A stretch of 64,000 bases of DNA from SAR324 cluster bacterium (GTDB lineage Bacteria; SAR324; NAC60-12), in the NCBI GenBank assembly GCA_028281495.1, contig JANQJU010000064.1:186001-250000 (forward strand). Direction: 5' to 3'. Both the position numbers and the translations under genes were made by a program. The notes under the pieces were generated by a model. It was not told where the DNA came from, made no database searches, and saw only the letters and a program-made list of their open reading frames with translations. Position 1 is the first letter of the stretch. Every line of letters starts with the position of its first letter. This document shows positions 28,492 through 38,260 of the stretch, in pieces.

Positions 28492-31323
28492 TTATTGTTT
28501 TTCAACAAAATGTTGCGGGAAGGATTCATATAAGGCCTGCACAAAATTGCCGCCAATGGGCAGGCTGTAGGTCTTACGGGGAGAGCCTAATATCACTTCA
28601 TATTGCGTGTGTTTGCGGTTGACGGCTTTCTTTTGCACACACACGATTTTCTGAGGGTTGATCAAATGCGATTTATGGACTTTGACTAACAACCGGTTGT
28701 CGAAATACAAATCCAGGCTCGACAAAGTGACTCGCACCAAAGCGGGTTGGGATTTGTTTTCGTAAAAGACATTGCAATAGTTTCCGGCAGAAGAAATGTG
28801 AGTGATTTTGGACAAGTGCGGCTGAATCTCGGGCAATACTTGAACCAGTTTGTCGCTCAGCATGGATTGAATGTTGCGTTCGGTTTGCTCGAGTTGATCG
28901 AGCATATTCAAAAAATACTGCCGTTCCAATTCACTAAACGGAGCCTGCTGTTTGTTACGATAAAGCACCAACAAAAATTCCCGGAACGGTTTTGGACGCA
29001 AAAATGCCATATGGCTTCCGACCAAGTCGAGACTCCCACTGTTGTAGCATTGCAGAATCGGAGAGTCGTAGGGCAGATGGTTGCGAAACAGCACTTCCTG
29101 CATTTCGTGTTCTTGGTTTGTGGTAAAGCAGGCTTCAGTGGGACATTGGCTGAGAAAGAGGTAGTGGGGCTGACTGAGTTGACTCAATTTGCCGCTCTTG
29201 AACAAGGCGGCGTCACTGATTTGAATCGTTTTGACTGTTTCCAAGGCATGGTAAAGCATCTCTTCATGATCTTTGAATTCTGCAATACGATTGGCAAATT
29301 CCCGCAATAAGGTCAGGTGAACACGTGCTTGCAACACCTGGAGGTGTGTTTGGATCCGGGCAAGGAGTTCTTGATGATCAAACGGTTTGGTTAAGAAATC
29401 GTTGGCCCCTGCCTCGAATCCGGTCGCTAAGTCGACTCGACGGTGAGACGCGGTCAAAAACACAATGGGCAAATCTTCCAGGGTGAATTGTTGGCGCAGG
29501 ATTTTGCAGACCTCAAAACCATTCATATTGGGCATCATGATATCGAGTAAGAGCAAGTCCGGTTTGCCATGCTTTTCCACCCACAGGAGTGCCTCTTCTC
29601 CACTTTGAAAACACACCACGGAAAATCGTTGTGCCATCAGATAATTTGCAACCACCTGTAAGTTGGTGACATCGTCATCCACAACCAAGATCGTCATCAC
29701 GCCAGGCTGCAATTCTATCGGTGCAAACGATGCAGGCACCTGAGGTACCAAAAATGGAGCGTTTTCCGCAGATGCGGTGGTTTCAGCGACATGATCGGTA
29801 GCCAAGGGCAACGTGAGGAAGAACGTACTGCCTTTCTCCAACTCGCTTTCCACATGGATTGAACCGTGATGCAGTTCCACCAGTTGGCGGGTGATGGTCA
29901 GGCCTAACCCCATGCCTTCATACCGTCTGGTGAGAGGAGCGTGTTCTGCTTGTTCGAAGGAATCGAAGATCTGTTCCATATGATCTGGTGAGATGCCAAT
30001 ACCAGTATCCGCTATCGTGAGAACCATTTCGCGTTGATTGACAGTGGCTTGAATTTCGATTTGACCTTGAGGGGTGAACTTGATGGCGTTGTCCACAAGG
30101 TTGTGGAAAATTTGCATCAAGCGATTCTCATCTGCCAACACCGGAGGCAAAGGAGACGTCAAGTAATTCTGAATTTGAATCGCTTTGTCGTCCAACTGAT
30201 GTTGTGACAGATGCAATACCACCTCCATGACCTGTGAAACATCCACGGCTTTCAAATTCAGCTTCAATTTGTGGTGTTTCATCCGAGAAAAATCCATGAT
30301 GTCGTCCACCAAATTGGCCAAACGTTTACCGCTCGCCAGAACGATCCGTAGGTTTGTTTGAAACACGGGAGCTATCGAATCTTGATGGCATCGTTCCAAC
30401 AAATACTCAGCCACCCCAATGATCCCATGCAAGGGCGTATGGAGTTCGTGGGAAGTGGTTGCTAAAAACTCATCCTTCAATTGATCCAACTGCTTCAACG
30501 CTTGGTTTTTCACCTCCAGTTCTTGTGAATAGCGTTTCAAAGCCTCTCTCGATTGAAGCAGCGTTTGCAACATTGTGTTGAACGTTTCTTCCAATACCTT
30601 GAATTCGTCGCGTGTTTTGGTGGGGAGTTTCAGTTGAAATTTTTCCAAGCTATCCAAATTGATCTGACGGGTGAAATCGGTGAGATGTTTCAGCGGACGC
30701 ACCAGAATGACTTGGGCCACCAACAAGACAATCGTCCACAACGCAAACGCTTTGATGATGGCGTTGATCAGAATCAAAATGAATCCATATTCCACCCGGT
30801 CCAACACCGCCGAAGGACTCGTGTAAAACGTCCCCTTTCCCAAGACAATTTGTTCCGACAAGAAACTATTCGCAATGCCCGGCGAAAGGATATCAAACTC
30901 ATGAGCAATCATTTCTTGCACAATGCCATCTTGTTCCGGGTCGATTGCAGACCAAGGCACTACGATGTTTCTCTGAGCCAGCACCGGTTTGCCGTCTTGG
31001 TTCATGATTTTTCCCTGGGAGGCCAAGATGTTCCCATATTCGTCTTCGATCTTGACACCAATGATGATGGGCAACTTCGACAAAACCTCGGACTTGGTTT
31101 GCAACTGTTCGATTTCGAAATTCCACAAATCGACTGAAAACACGGGCTCCCATGAGGTTTCCAATAAAGCCAATTCGTCTTGGATTTCTTCTCCAACATG
31201 GTTGTATTCCGCGACCATTTGAATGATCGTAACCAACACGGCTACAAAAAAATAAATGGCAAACACGATGCGAAACAATTTGGTTGAAACCGAATTCTGG
31301 ATCGATAATGATTCCGTTTTCAT
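28492..31323 (-). CDS. Membrane sensor kinase with receiver and C-terminal LytTR DNA-binding domain
   Basis: A 943-residue single-chain signalling protein. Helices at about 17-38 and 180-208 flank a periplasmic domain; HAMP follows; HisKA has His292 (ATTSHELHTPLHG); the ATPase has N box IFHNLVDNAIKF and ADTGIGIS. The receiver has Asp594 (LLLLDIMMPNMNGFEV). A GAF-like segment (about 685-815) and coiled coil lead to a LytTR domain at the end (ITHISSAGNYCNVFYENKSQ, LLVKVHKSHLINPQKIV, TYSLPIGGNF). It thus joins sensing, phosphotransfer and DNA binding in one membrane-anchored chain. The N-terminal 240 residues resemble those of the sensor at 40707-42791. GGAAGAG precedes ATG 31323. It starts 25 bases downstream of the acetoacetyl-CoA synthetase stop and may be co-transcribed with it. 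Confidence 0.88.
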   Translation of the reverse strand: MKTESLSIQNSVSTKLFRIVFAIYFFVAVLVTIIQMVAEYNHVGEEIQDELALLETSWEPVFSVDLWNFEIEQLQTKSEVLSKLPIIIGVKIEDEYGNILASQGKIMNQDGKPVLAQRNIVVPWSAIDPEQDGIVQEMIAHEFDILSPGIANSFLSEQIVLGKGTFYTSPSAVLDRVEYGFILILINAIIKAFALWTIVLLVAQVILVRPLKHLTDFTRQINLDSLEKFQLKLPTKTRDEFKVLEETFNTMLQTLLQSREALKRYSQELEVKNQALKQLDQLKDEFLATTSHELHTPLHGIIGVAEYLLERCHQDSIAPVFQTNLRIVLASGKRLANLVDDIMDFSRMKHHKLKLNLKAVDVSQVMEVVLHLSQHQLDDKAIQIQNYLTSPLPPVLADENRLMQIFHNLVDNAIKFTPQGQIEIQATVNQREMVLTIADTGIGISPDHMEQIFDSFEQAEHAPLTRRYEGMGLGLTITRQLVELHHGSIHVESELEKGSTFFLTLPLATDHVAETTASAENAPFLVPQVPASFAPIELQPGVMTILVVDDDVTNLQVVANYLMAQRFSVVCFQSGEEALLWVEKHGKPDLLLLDIMMPNMNGFEVCKILRQQFTLEDLPIVFLTASHRRVDLATGFEAGANDFLTKPFDHQELLARIQTHLQVLQARVHLTLLREFANRIAEFKDHEEMLYHALETVKTIQISDAALFKSGKLSQLSQPHYLFLSQCPTEACFTTNQEHEMQEVLFRNHLPYDSPILQCYNSGSLDLVGSHMAFLRPKPFREFLLVLYRNKQQAPFSELERQYFLNMLDQLEQTERNIQSMLSDKLVQVLPEIQPHLSKITHISSAGNYCNVFYENKSQPALVRVTLSSLDLYFDNRLLVKVHKSHLINPQKIVCVQKKAVNRKHTQYEVILGSPRKTYSLPIGGNFVQALYESFPQHFVEKQ

Positions 31324-31347
31324 GATCACTCTTCCGCTAAAAAAGGG

Positions 31348-33324
31348 TCATTTAGGGGCTATGCCTGGATTCATATGCCCTGCGAGTTTGGCAAATGCCT
31401 GCAACGCATTAGGGTTGGCCAGCGCGGAGGTATTCTCGACTGTTTGGCCGGTTAGCGTTTGTAAGACTGCTTTTTCGACTTTTTTGCCACTGATGGTACG
31501 CGGGATTTCAGGAACTTGCTGGATCACGGCAGGTACATGGCGCGGGCTAGCTCCTTTGCGGATGGTGGCTTTAATGATTTTTTTAAGATCTTCCGTTAAG
31601 TCCAATTCGGGAACAAGCACTACAAAAAGCACAACGCGCACATCGTCTTCCCACGGTTGTCCGACTACAATGCTATCCAAGACTTCTGGAAGGGATTCCA
31701 CTTGGCGGTAGATTTCAGCCGTTCCAATTCTCACACCACCCGGATTGAGAGTCGTGTCGCTGCGTCCGTAGATAATAGTGGTGCCACGTTCTGTAATTTC
31801 AATGAAGTCCCCGTGTGCCCAAACCCCTTCAAAACTATTGAAGTAGGCATTGCGGTACTTAACGCTGTCGGGGTCGTTCCAAAAATAGATCGGCATGGAT
31901 GGAAACGGAGTGGCACAGACCAACTCTCCTTTTTCTCCAATCAGGGATTTGCCGGATTCATCCCACGCTTCTACATTCATGCCCAATCCTCTACATTGGA
32001 TCTCTCCCGCACACACAGGGAGATTCGGATTCCCCAATACAAAACAACTGATGATATCGGTACCACCAGAAATGGAAGCCAATTGGAGGTCGGCTTTCAC
32101 GTCACCATAAACCCACTCAAATAATTCCTCGGAAAGCGGTGCTCCGGTTGAGAGCATCACACGCAATCTTTCCAAATTATGCTGAGCCTGAGGGACATAT
32201 CCGGCTTTTTTGATCACTGAAAGAAACTTGGGACTGGTTCCAAAATGGGTCACTTGGAACCGCTCCAAAGCATTCCAAAGATGCGAGATTTCCGGAAAAG
32301 TAGGAGAGCCGTCGTACAGAACGATACTTGCGCCGGAAGCCAATCCGCTCACCAGCCAATTCCACATCATCCATCCGCAAGTGGTGAAGAAAAATAGAGT
32401 ATCTCCAGGTTTGAGGTCACAATGGTATCGATGCTCCTTGAGATGTTGCAGCAAAGTGCCACCCGCTCCGTGAACAATAGATTTGGGGACCCCTGTCGTG
32501 CCTGAGGAATACAAAATGTACAATGGGTGATCGAACGGCAAGGGTTCAAATTTGCCTTCAGGTTCACTCATGCTCAACAAATCGTCCCATGACTGATACT
32601 TGGGAAACGGCACGATGGGTGTATCTGCGTAGGAATAAATCACAGCGGCTTGAATGGAATCGATTTTGTCCAAAATGCCCTGGACCTTTTCCAAGCAATC
32701 GAAGGTTTTTCCGTTGTAGTGGTAACCGTTGACGCTGATAAGAACTTTCGGTGCGATTTGCCCCAAGCGGTCGTAGATTCCGCTGATTCCAAAATCTGGG
32801 GAGCAAGACGACCAGATCGCTCCCAGGCTGCTCGCTGCCAATGCCCCAATCACTGCTTCCGGGCAATTCGGTACAATTGCAGCGACACGATCTCCTGCTT
32901 TTACGCCATGAGACCGCAGTCCTGCTGCACAGCGGAATACAGAATCGGCAAGTTCTCGGAAACTGAGCGAGCGAACTCGGTCGCGTTCATCAAAAAAGTG
33001 GATCGCAATCTGGTCGCTTTCTCGATGGCGCAACAAATTCTCAGCAAAATTCAGCTGTGCGCCTTCAAACCAGCGAGTGGATCGCATATCGGAATGAGAG
33101 GATCCTGGGGATTGCATCACGTGGGAATGGGGTTGAGACGCAATGACTTCACATTCGGTCCACACGGTTTCCCAAAAGGCGTCAGGGTGGGTGACAGACC
33201 AGTGATGGAGCGTTGCGTAACTTGCGTCGGGTAGCTGATATTTTGTTTGAATCCGCTGGGTCAAGGACGTAAGCTGAGTGGACGCAATGTGTGAATCGGA
33301 TGGTTGCCACAGTGGTTTATTCAT
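31348..33324 (-). CDS. Acetoacetyl-CoA synthetase
   Basis: A 658-residue ANL-superfamily ligase that activates acetoacetate with ATP and CoA, forming acetoacetyl-CoA, AMP and PPi. Length and the family-typical N-terminus (MNKPLWQPS, SVTHPDAFWETVW, MRSTRWFEGAQLNFAENLL) separate it from acetyl-CoA synthetase. The adenylate motif is ILYSSGTTGVPKSIVHGAGG; later motifs are AHGDFIEITERGTTIIYGRS and, near the C-terminus, the acylation lysine context RTISGKKVE. Such enzymes link ketone-body or polyhydroxybutyrate turnover to central metabolism. GAGGAG precedes the ATG. The divergent neighbour at 33383 leaves 58 bases for two promoters. Confidence 0.92.
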   Translation of the reverse strand: MNKPLWQPSDSHIASTQLTSLTQRIQTKYQLPDASYATLHHWSVTHPDAFWETVWTECEVIASQPHSHVMQSPGSSHSDMRSTRWFEGAQLNFAENLLRHRESDQIAIHFFDERDRVRSLSFRELADSVFRCAAGLRSHGVKAGDRVAAIVPNCPEAVIGALAASSLGAIWSSCSPDFGISGIYDRLGQIAPKVLISVNGYHYNGKTFDCLEKVQGILDKIDSIQAAVIYSYADTPIVPFPKYQSWDDLLSMSEPEGKFEPLPFDHPLYILYSSGTTGVPKSIVHGAGGTLLQHLKEHRYHCDLKPGDTLFFFTTCGWMMWNWLVSGLASGASIVLYDGSPTFPEISHLWNALERFQVTHFGTSPKFLSVIKKAGYVPQAQHNLERLRVMLSTGAPLSEELFEWVYGDVKADLQLASISGGTDIISCFVLGNPNLPVCAGEIQCRGLGMNVEAWDESGKSLIGEKGELVCATPFPSMPIYFWNDPDSVKYRNAYFNSFEGVWAHGDFIEITERGTTIIYGRSDTTLNPGGVRIGTAEIYRQVESLPEVLDSIVVGQPWEDDVRVVLFVVLVPELDLTEDLKKIIKATIRKGASPRHVPAVIQQVPEIPRTISGKKVEKAVLQTLTGQTVENTSALANPNALQAFAKLAGHMNPGIAPK

Positions 33325-33382
33325 AAATTCTCCTCAATAGGGGTGATGGTTTATTCTATCGCCTGATTCTACGTTAAATTTC

Positions 33383-34444
33383 ATGGTCCACAGAAGCCTC
33401 ATCTTCCTGTTGATCGGGCTGGCCACTGGGATTCAGGGGGTCAGTTTAGCGGCAGATACAAAAAAATACACTGCTTTTAGCGGAAAGCGTTCCGGCTGGT
33501 ATTTCACCTTAATGGATGGAGCGATTGCTCAAGGCTGGCGGGGGCCATTTGCCAATCAAGAAGATTGTGAACGCAATCGAGCGGGAAGTTCCCAGCAGCA
33601 ACCCAGTGCCTGTTATGAAAGAGAAACGGTTGAATACTATCAATGGCGAACCAATCAAACCCGTTTGTGGGTTTTACCCATCCGTACCGGGGCGCAATCG
33701 GCACGTCTCGTCTTTGGTCGCAAAGAGGATTGTTTGCGTGTGGCTCGCAGCGATTTCTATTATGGAGAGACGGACGCCGACCCCGTGAAAATCCCCAAAC
33801 GCTCTGAGTTTCGTCATTGTTTGGTCGATAAGGTGTGGTTTGACGAGGTTGCGCAACGATATCGTCACGTAGACCGTCATGCCGAAACTCAGACAGCCCT
33901 TCCTCAAAAATTCAAAGCTTGGTCCTTCCCTGTCGATGAAGGTCATTACGTGAAATTGTTGCAATTTCGCAATCAAGCGGCTTGCGAACGAGTTGCCCGT
34001 GATAAGAAGTTCTATGAGTTTATTCCTCGTACCGGATTTGGTTCCATGCGAATAGCCTATCCCATTCCGAGCGAATTGGCCCGCTGTGTTCGACGGGTTC
34101 CAAAACGCAATGAAATCCCCGTACTCTACCAACATATCGGCGAACACGAAGGCGCTTCTTCTGCAAAGAAGAGCCAAGCCTCTGCTTCATCCGGTTCGAC
34201 ACTATGGGTGTTGGCCGTCCAGAAATCGGGTGGGGTCATGCCTCTCTATTTCAAAACTCGTGAGGACTGCCGGCGTTTGGAACGCGATGGGTATTATTTC
34301 CGAGAGATCGATCGAGGTTTTTTGCCGAGTACCTACCTCCGGATGCCCATTGAAACCATCGCCCAAGAATGCACACTGGCACAACTTCCGATTGATGTGA
34401 AAACGCGTGTTTATCCACACTTCTCTAAGCACGAAGAACGATAG
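33383..34444 (+). CDS. Secreted protein of four two-cysteine repeats
   Basis: A 353-residue protein with a signal peptide ending near SLAAD. I recognise no family, but the mature part is four related units, each opening with a Trp/Tyr strand and containing two cysteines: Cys62/77, Cys117/146, Cys201/235 and Cys296/330. The first Cys of each unit sits in a shared motif (QEDCERNRAG, KEDCLRVARSDF, QAACERVARDKKF, REDCRRLERDGYY), with an aromatic F.E/Y.E segment and Pro-rich strand before the second. Four intra-unit disulphides are expected. A Ser/Ala linker separates units three and four. Function is unknown; a binding or scaffold role in the periplasm is a guess. It precedes the DUF2157 trio. 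Confidence 0.6.
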   Translation: MVHRSLIFLLIGLATGIQGVSLAADTKKYTAFSGKRSGWYFTLMDGAIAQGWRGPFANQEDCERNRAGSSQQQPSACYERETVEYYQWRTNQTRLWVLPIRTGAQSARLVFGRKEDCLRVARSDFYYGETDADPVKIPKRSEFRHCLVDKVWFDEVAQRYRHVDRHAETQTALPQKFKAWSFPVDEGHYVKLLQFRNQAACERVARDKKFYEFIPRTGFGSMRIAYPIPSELARCVRRVPKRNEIPVLYQHIGEHEGASSAKKSQASASSGSTLWVLAVQKSGGVMPLYFKTREDCRRLERDGYYFREIDRGFLPSTYLRMPIETIAQECTLAQLPIDVKTRVYPHFSKHEER

Positions 34445-34504
34445 GTTGCTCAGCCATCAATCCAATTCGATTCCTTCGAATTCACATTACTGACACACGA
34501 ACTC

Positions 34505-35518
34505 ATGGATACTGAAAAAACAACTCCAACCTCGCTCGATCAAATCCCTGCAACTCGCCAAACCATCGACAGGTTGTATACCCATGGATACCTTTCTTAT
34601 GCAGGATGGCAAACTGCCTTGGGATTACTTTTCCCCAATAAACAATGGGGGGAATGGGCGAATCGTATCTTAGTCACCGTAGGTAGCACTTTGGTGTTAG
34701 TGGGCATCGTGTTTTTCTTCGCCTACAATTGGGTCAACCTACTGGACTTCTTGAAAATTGTTGGAATCCAAGCAGGGATTGTTGGGTGCTTATTTGGAGC
34801 AGGGTTTTATGGGCTGAAGCGATTGAGCGGGCAATTGTTTTTGCTTGCGGCGAATGTGTTGGTCGGGGTGTTTTTGGCAGTGTTTGGTCAGATTTATCAG
34901 ACTGGTGCTGACGCTTATCAACTATTCCGGGGCTGGGCGGTGCTGACACTGGGGTGGGTGCTACTCAGTCGGTTTGCGGCCTCGTGGGCTTTGTGGTTGG
35001 TCGTCGTGAACCTAGCGTTTGGGTTGTATTGGGCCGAAGTGACGACCATTGTAAAAGAAGAGTTGTTCGCGTTTGTGGGCTTGGGTTTCATCAACGGTCT
35101 CTTTCTTTTCTTGCGAGAACTAGGAGTGCATTACGGTTGGACTTGGCTTCAACCTTATTGGATTCGGATTTTTCTGGTCTTGGGAGTGATCGGAGCAGCT
35201 TCCAGCCCCATTATAGGATCAATTTCGGCCGCTTTTGTTCACAGAGCCACTGTTCTCCGTTGGGAAACCGGTGTTGGTGTCCTGATACACGTTTTGTTGT
35301 GGTGGGTTTATCGTTACGTACGTCCTGATTTTCGAGTCACGGTGTTGGTCGTGTTGTCCATTTGCATATTATCGGAACTCTCGATGATCTATTCCTTGCT
35401 CTTTCTGGTCAACTCCTTTGCAATTAATGTTTTTGTCACGATAGTTATCTCAACACTCCTGATTTTCACTACCGGTACTATCTATCTTAAAATAACCTAC
35501 AAGAAGTTGAAACCTTAG
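34505..35518 (+). CDS. DUF2157 membrane protein
   Basis: A 337-residue inner-membrane protein. A short cytoplasmic N-terminal helix region (TIDRLYTHGYLSYAGWQTAL) is typical of DUF2157, followed by about nine membrane helices (ILVTVGSTLVLVGIVFFFAY, GQLFLLAANVLVGVFLAVFG, then TGADAYQLFRGWAVL, a family signature). It is the first gene of a three-gene set (DUF2157, DUF4401, GDYXXLXY) found together in many Gram-negative bacteria, whose function is not known. No Shine-Dalgarno is obvious at its ATG. Confidence 0.8.
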   Translation: MDTEKTTPTSLDQIPATRQTIDRLYTHGYLSYAGWQTALGLLFPNKQWGEWANRILVTVGSTLVLVGIVFFFAYNWVNLLDFLKIVGIQAGIVGCLFGAGFYGLKRLSGQLFLLAANVLVGVFLAVFGQIYQTGADAYQLFRGWAVLTLGWVLLSRFAASWALWLVVVNLAFGLYWAEVTTIVKEELFAFVGLGFINGLFLFLRELGVHYGWTWLQPYWIRIFLVLGVIGAASSPIIGSISAAFVHRATVLRWETGVGVLIHVLLWWVYRYVRPDFRVTVLVVLSICILSELSMIYSLLFLVNSFAINVFVTIVISTLLIFTTGTIYLKITYKKLKP

Positions 35519-35528
35519 AGGAATTTTC

Positions 35529-36563
35529 ATGCAATCGATCTCTGTTCAAGCCTTACTAGACCAGCTTAAAAAAGCAGGCCAAGTAGTCGATTGCGAGGCT
35601 ATCGAATCTTTTTTGCAGCGTCCTTCTACGGAGGAAACACGTCCGTTGTTTATGAACGTTGTAATCAGTATTGGGGCATTTTTCACGATGCTCGGTATGA
35701 TCGCGTTGATGTGGAGCTTCAATCTATATACTTTGAGACCATGGTCAACAGTGGCGGTGGGTGTCGTGTTTGTCGCAGTAGGATGGGTCATCCACAAATA
35801 TACCTTGGTGTCATTTACCAGTATGCTCACTGGGAAAGTTTTGTTTTACTTTGGCGTTACGCTGCTATGGGAAAATCCATGGAGCCTCATCCTTTGGGCA
35901 GTCGGTATCGCTCTAGCGACCTACTTCATTTATCCGATAGCGATTGACCGATATGTTTCTAGTTTGGCCGTACTGGTGATTATCCAAAATAATATGGTCG
36001 ACGCAATCGAGAATACCTGGACCGTCGAAATTTTGACGGTCGTTTTCTTCGTATTGCTACTGTCCGCTGCGGCTTTTTTCCTCACATCCAGTAAAGCCAA
36101 CTCCAGAGAAATACCAATGGCCTATGCCATATTGACATGGATTGGGTGGTTCCTCTTGCATAGCGATTTCCCTCCTCCATTGGCAGTCCTGCCCATCTCA
36201 AGTGCGTATCAGGCGCTCTTAAATGGTTTATTGACTTTGACACTGATGGGGCTCATCGCTTGGTGTGCCGGTGGGTGGGGGAAACTTAATTCTGCGGTGT
36301 TGCGAATTGCTTGTGGGGGAACCCTTGTGCTGGGGCTGATTTCTGCTCCAGGTCTCTTATTGGCTATTGGCATGTTGGTGCTGGGGTACGCCAAACAGGA
36401 TCGTATATTGACGGTAGGAGGAGCGCTGAGTTTTCCCATATACCTCTTTTATTTCTACTATGATTTGGATCTCAACTTGCTTCACAAATCGTTCATCTTA
36501 ATTGGCAGCGGACTCCTTTTGTTGGCCATTCGCTTCTATCTCCGTAGGCGTCATTTGATTTGA
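35529..36563 (+). CDS. DUF4401 membrane protein
   Basis: A 344-residue inner-membrane protein with about ten helices after a cytoplasmic start (ALLDQLKKAGQVVDCEAIES). The family look (VVISIGAFFTMLGMIALMW, GYAKQDRILTVGGALSFPIY near the end) and position after a DUF2157 gene support DUF4401. AGAGGAA precedes the ATG; the gene begins eleven bases after the DUF2157 stop and ends four bases before the GDYXXLXY gene, so the three form a tight operon. Confidence 0.8.
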   Translation: MQSISVQALLDQLKKAGQVVDCEAIESFLQRPSTEETRPLFMNVVISIGAFFTMLGMIALMWSFNLYTLRPWSTVAVGVVFVAVGWVIHKYTLVSFTSMLTGKVLFYFGVTLLWENPWSLILWAVGIALATYFIYPIAIDRYVSSLAVLVIIQNNMVDAIENTWTVEILTVVFFVLLLSAAAFFLTSSKANSREIPMAYAILTWIGWFLLHSDFPPPLAVLPISSAYQALLNGLLTLTLMGLIAWCAGGWGKLNSAVLRIACGGTLVLGLISAPGLLLAIGMLVLGYAKQDRILTVGGALSFPIYLFYFYYDLDLNLLHKSFILIGSGLLLLAIRFYLRRRHLI

Positions 36564-36567
36564 ATTC

Positions 36568-37140
36568 ATGAATACGACTCGTCTTCTCTTGTTCATTATT
36601 TCTGTACCTGTGTTGGGGATGCTCAACTTTTGGGTTTACGAGAAGGAGCAAATCCGACAATCCGGTGAAATCGTTTATCTGGAACTCGTTCCGGCCGACC
36701 CGCGTTCACTCATGCAAGGGGATTTCATGAGGCTTCGTTTCGCCATGGAACGCCCCGCGTATGAGCATTGGATCGAACATGAAAAGGAAATTGATCGGCA
36801 AAGGAAACGAGCCGATCCCACCTATAACAAATATACGACGCCTCGTTCTGAAGACTTCTGGAAGCAAGGCTACTTCGTAGTGCAACCTGATGAACAACAG
36901 GTGGCTCGATTTATTCGCTTGTATGATGGAGAAACCTTAGCTCCCAACGAAAAACTGATTAAGTTTCGTAAAAAACTGTCGCGAGAGTTCCATGTCGTTC
37001 CAGACTCCTTCCTTTTTCAAGAAGGCCATGCATCGATTTATGAAAATGCTCAATACGGAGTATTTCAATTTCAAGATGCACGTAACTATCTTTTGATCGG
37101 ATTGGCCGACAATAATCTCAAAATTCTGGGACCAAGATAA
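36568..37140 (+). CDS. GDYXXLXY-domain protein
   Basis: A 190-residue protein anchored by one N-terminal helix (LLLFIISVPVLGMLNFWVY). The diagnostic motif appears as LMQGDFMRLRFAM, a variant of GDYxxLxY, preceded by LELVPADPRS. The C-terminal part (YGVFQFQDARNYLLIGLADN) is typical of the family. It completes the DUF2157/DUF4401/GDYXXLXY operon. The anchored domain probably faces the periplasm and acts with the two multi-span partners, but the activity is unknown. Confidence 0.82.
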   Translation: MNTTRLLLFIISVPVLGMLNFWVYEKEQIRQSGEIVYLELVPADPRSLMQGDFMRLRFAMERPAYEHWIEHEKEIDRQRKRADPTYNKYTTPRSEDFWKQGYFVVQPDEQQVARFIRLYDGETLAPNEKLIKFRKKLSREFHVVPDSFLFQEGHASIYENAQYGVFQFQDARNYLLIGLADNNLKILGPR

Positions 37141-37290
37141 CATTTGCACCGAGTGCCTTTTCGAGGTTTGAATGGCAGCAATATCTCGATTTGAAAGGGA
37201 ACTGGCCTCTGATATGCATCTGAGTTAAACAACAATTCGATTTATCGAAATTGACGCAGTGAAGTGGCACCATTTTCAGCAACCAATCGT

Positions 37291-38205
37291 ATGGATCAAA
37301 CATCAGCAGAACGCATTCAAACCATTGCAGAACGGCTCATAGTCCCTTTGTTGGTGGGGATTTTCATATACATCTATTTCATGGGAGATCATGTGATGGA
37401 GACCCCGATGCCACCCAAAGAGGACCCCACTCTTGCGGCCACCGATATTGCCAGTAGCGAGAAACCGGTGGAAACATCGGAACCCCCGGTGTTCTTGGGG
37501 AATATTCATCCTCCTGTGGCGGCGAGTTTGACTTCCACCCACCCGGCGTCGAATGCTCCGAAACCTGCTGTTCCTGTATCGAATGCTCCGAAACCTGCTG
37601 TTCCCGTGCAGAGTTCACAGCCACCTAAGGTTTCCGTGTCAAAAGCTCCGAAACCTACTGTTCCTTCTACGAGTGTTCAAAAGCCTGTTGCCGCTAGTTC
37701 GAGTGGGCAGAAAACTCGAAAAACGGAGCCTCGTGTTGCGAGGACACCTCCAGAAAAAGCAGTGACAAACAAGACACCCACCCCTTCGAAGACTGCCTCC
37801 AAGCCTGAAACTGTCAAAGCGGCCAAAGTGGTCCCAAAAAACAAAACAATCTCCGAGAAAACTGAGGCTTCCGAAGCGACAGCTAAGTCTGCAAAACTTT
37901 TGACAACCTACCGGGCACGGCTTTCGTCGCGTGACCATGCGAATAGTGCGGGAGTGAAGTTAGGCAAAGCGATTCAAGTCCTTCAGCAGGATCGCGCAAA
38001 CTACCATCTCCGGCCCAAGCTCCGAGACAATGAGGATGAAATGGATAAGCTCTTCACCTCAAAAAAAGCGAGACGCCAAATGAAAAAATATTGGAGTGAA
38101 TCCAAGGTGTCGAAGACGGTCCAACAGCTCATCATGAGTGGTACGCCTGTTGTAGAAGTCTCGGTTTGGGATGATGGTTCGATGACCGTTGTGGTTGTGG
38201 AGTGA
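37291..38205 (+). CDS. Membrane-anchored protein with Pro/Lys-rich stalk
   Basis: A 304-residue protein of unknown function. A short cytoplasmic start, one helix (LIVPLLVGIFIYIYFMGDHV) and a long low-complexity stalk (residues 35-200) rich in Pro, Lys, Ser and Ala follow; the stalk contains SNAPKPAVPV repeats encoded by a 30-bp DNA repeat. A compact C-terminal domain of about 100 residues ends the chain (TYRARLSSRDHANSAGVKLG, TPVVEVSVWDDGSMTVVVVE). The layout is like TonB-type or wall-spanning proteins, but no TonB motif is seen. ATG 37291 is chosen over GTG 37264; neither has a good ribosome-binding site. Confidence 0.55.
   Translation: MDQTSAERIQTIAERLIVPLLVGIFIYIYFMGDHVMETPMPPKEDPTLAATDIASSEKPVETSEPPVFLGNIHPPVAASLTSTHPASNAPKPAVPVSNAPKPAVPVQSSQPPKVSVSKAPKPTVPSTSVQKPVAASSSGQKTRKTEPRVARTPPEKAVTNKTPTPSKTASKPETVKAAKVVPKNKTISEKTEASEATAKSAKLLTTYRARLSSRDHANSAGVKLGKAIQVLQQDRANYHLRPKLRDNEDEMDKLFTSKKARRQMKKYWSESKVSKTVQQLIMSGTPVVEVSVWDDGSMTVVVVE
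37549..37608 (+). repeat. In-frame tandem repeat, 30 bp x 2, in the stalk protein
   Basis: Two 30-bp copies (beginning tcgaatgctccgaaacctgc, one base different) encode SNAPKPAVPV twice; a more diverged copy lies near 37636 (SKAPKPTVPS). Confidence 0.85.
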
Positions 38206-38260
38206 GTTTCTCACCAACGATTTTTAACCGATTGTCTCTAAATTCTATTTTTGAGGAGAA

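Noticed and set aside
28747..29310. 187-codon plus-strand open frame
   Set aside because: Antisense shadow of the kinase GAF/LytTR region.
30553..31137. Long plus-strand open frame opposite the LytTR kinase
   Set aside because: Shadow of a well-supported kinase coding sequence; Gln/Arg-rich antisense composition.
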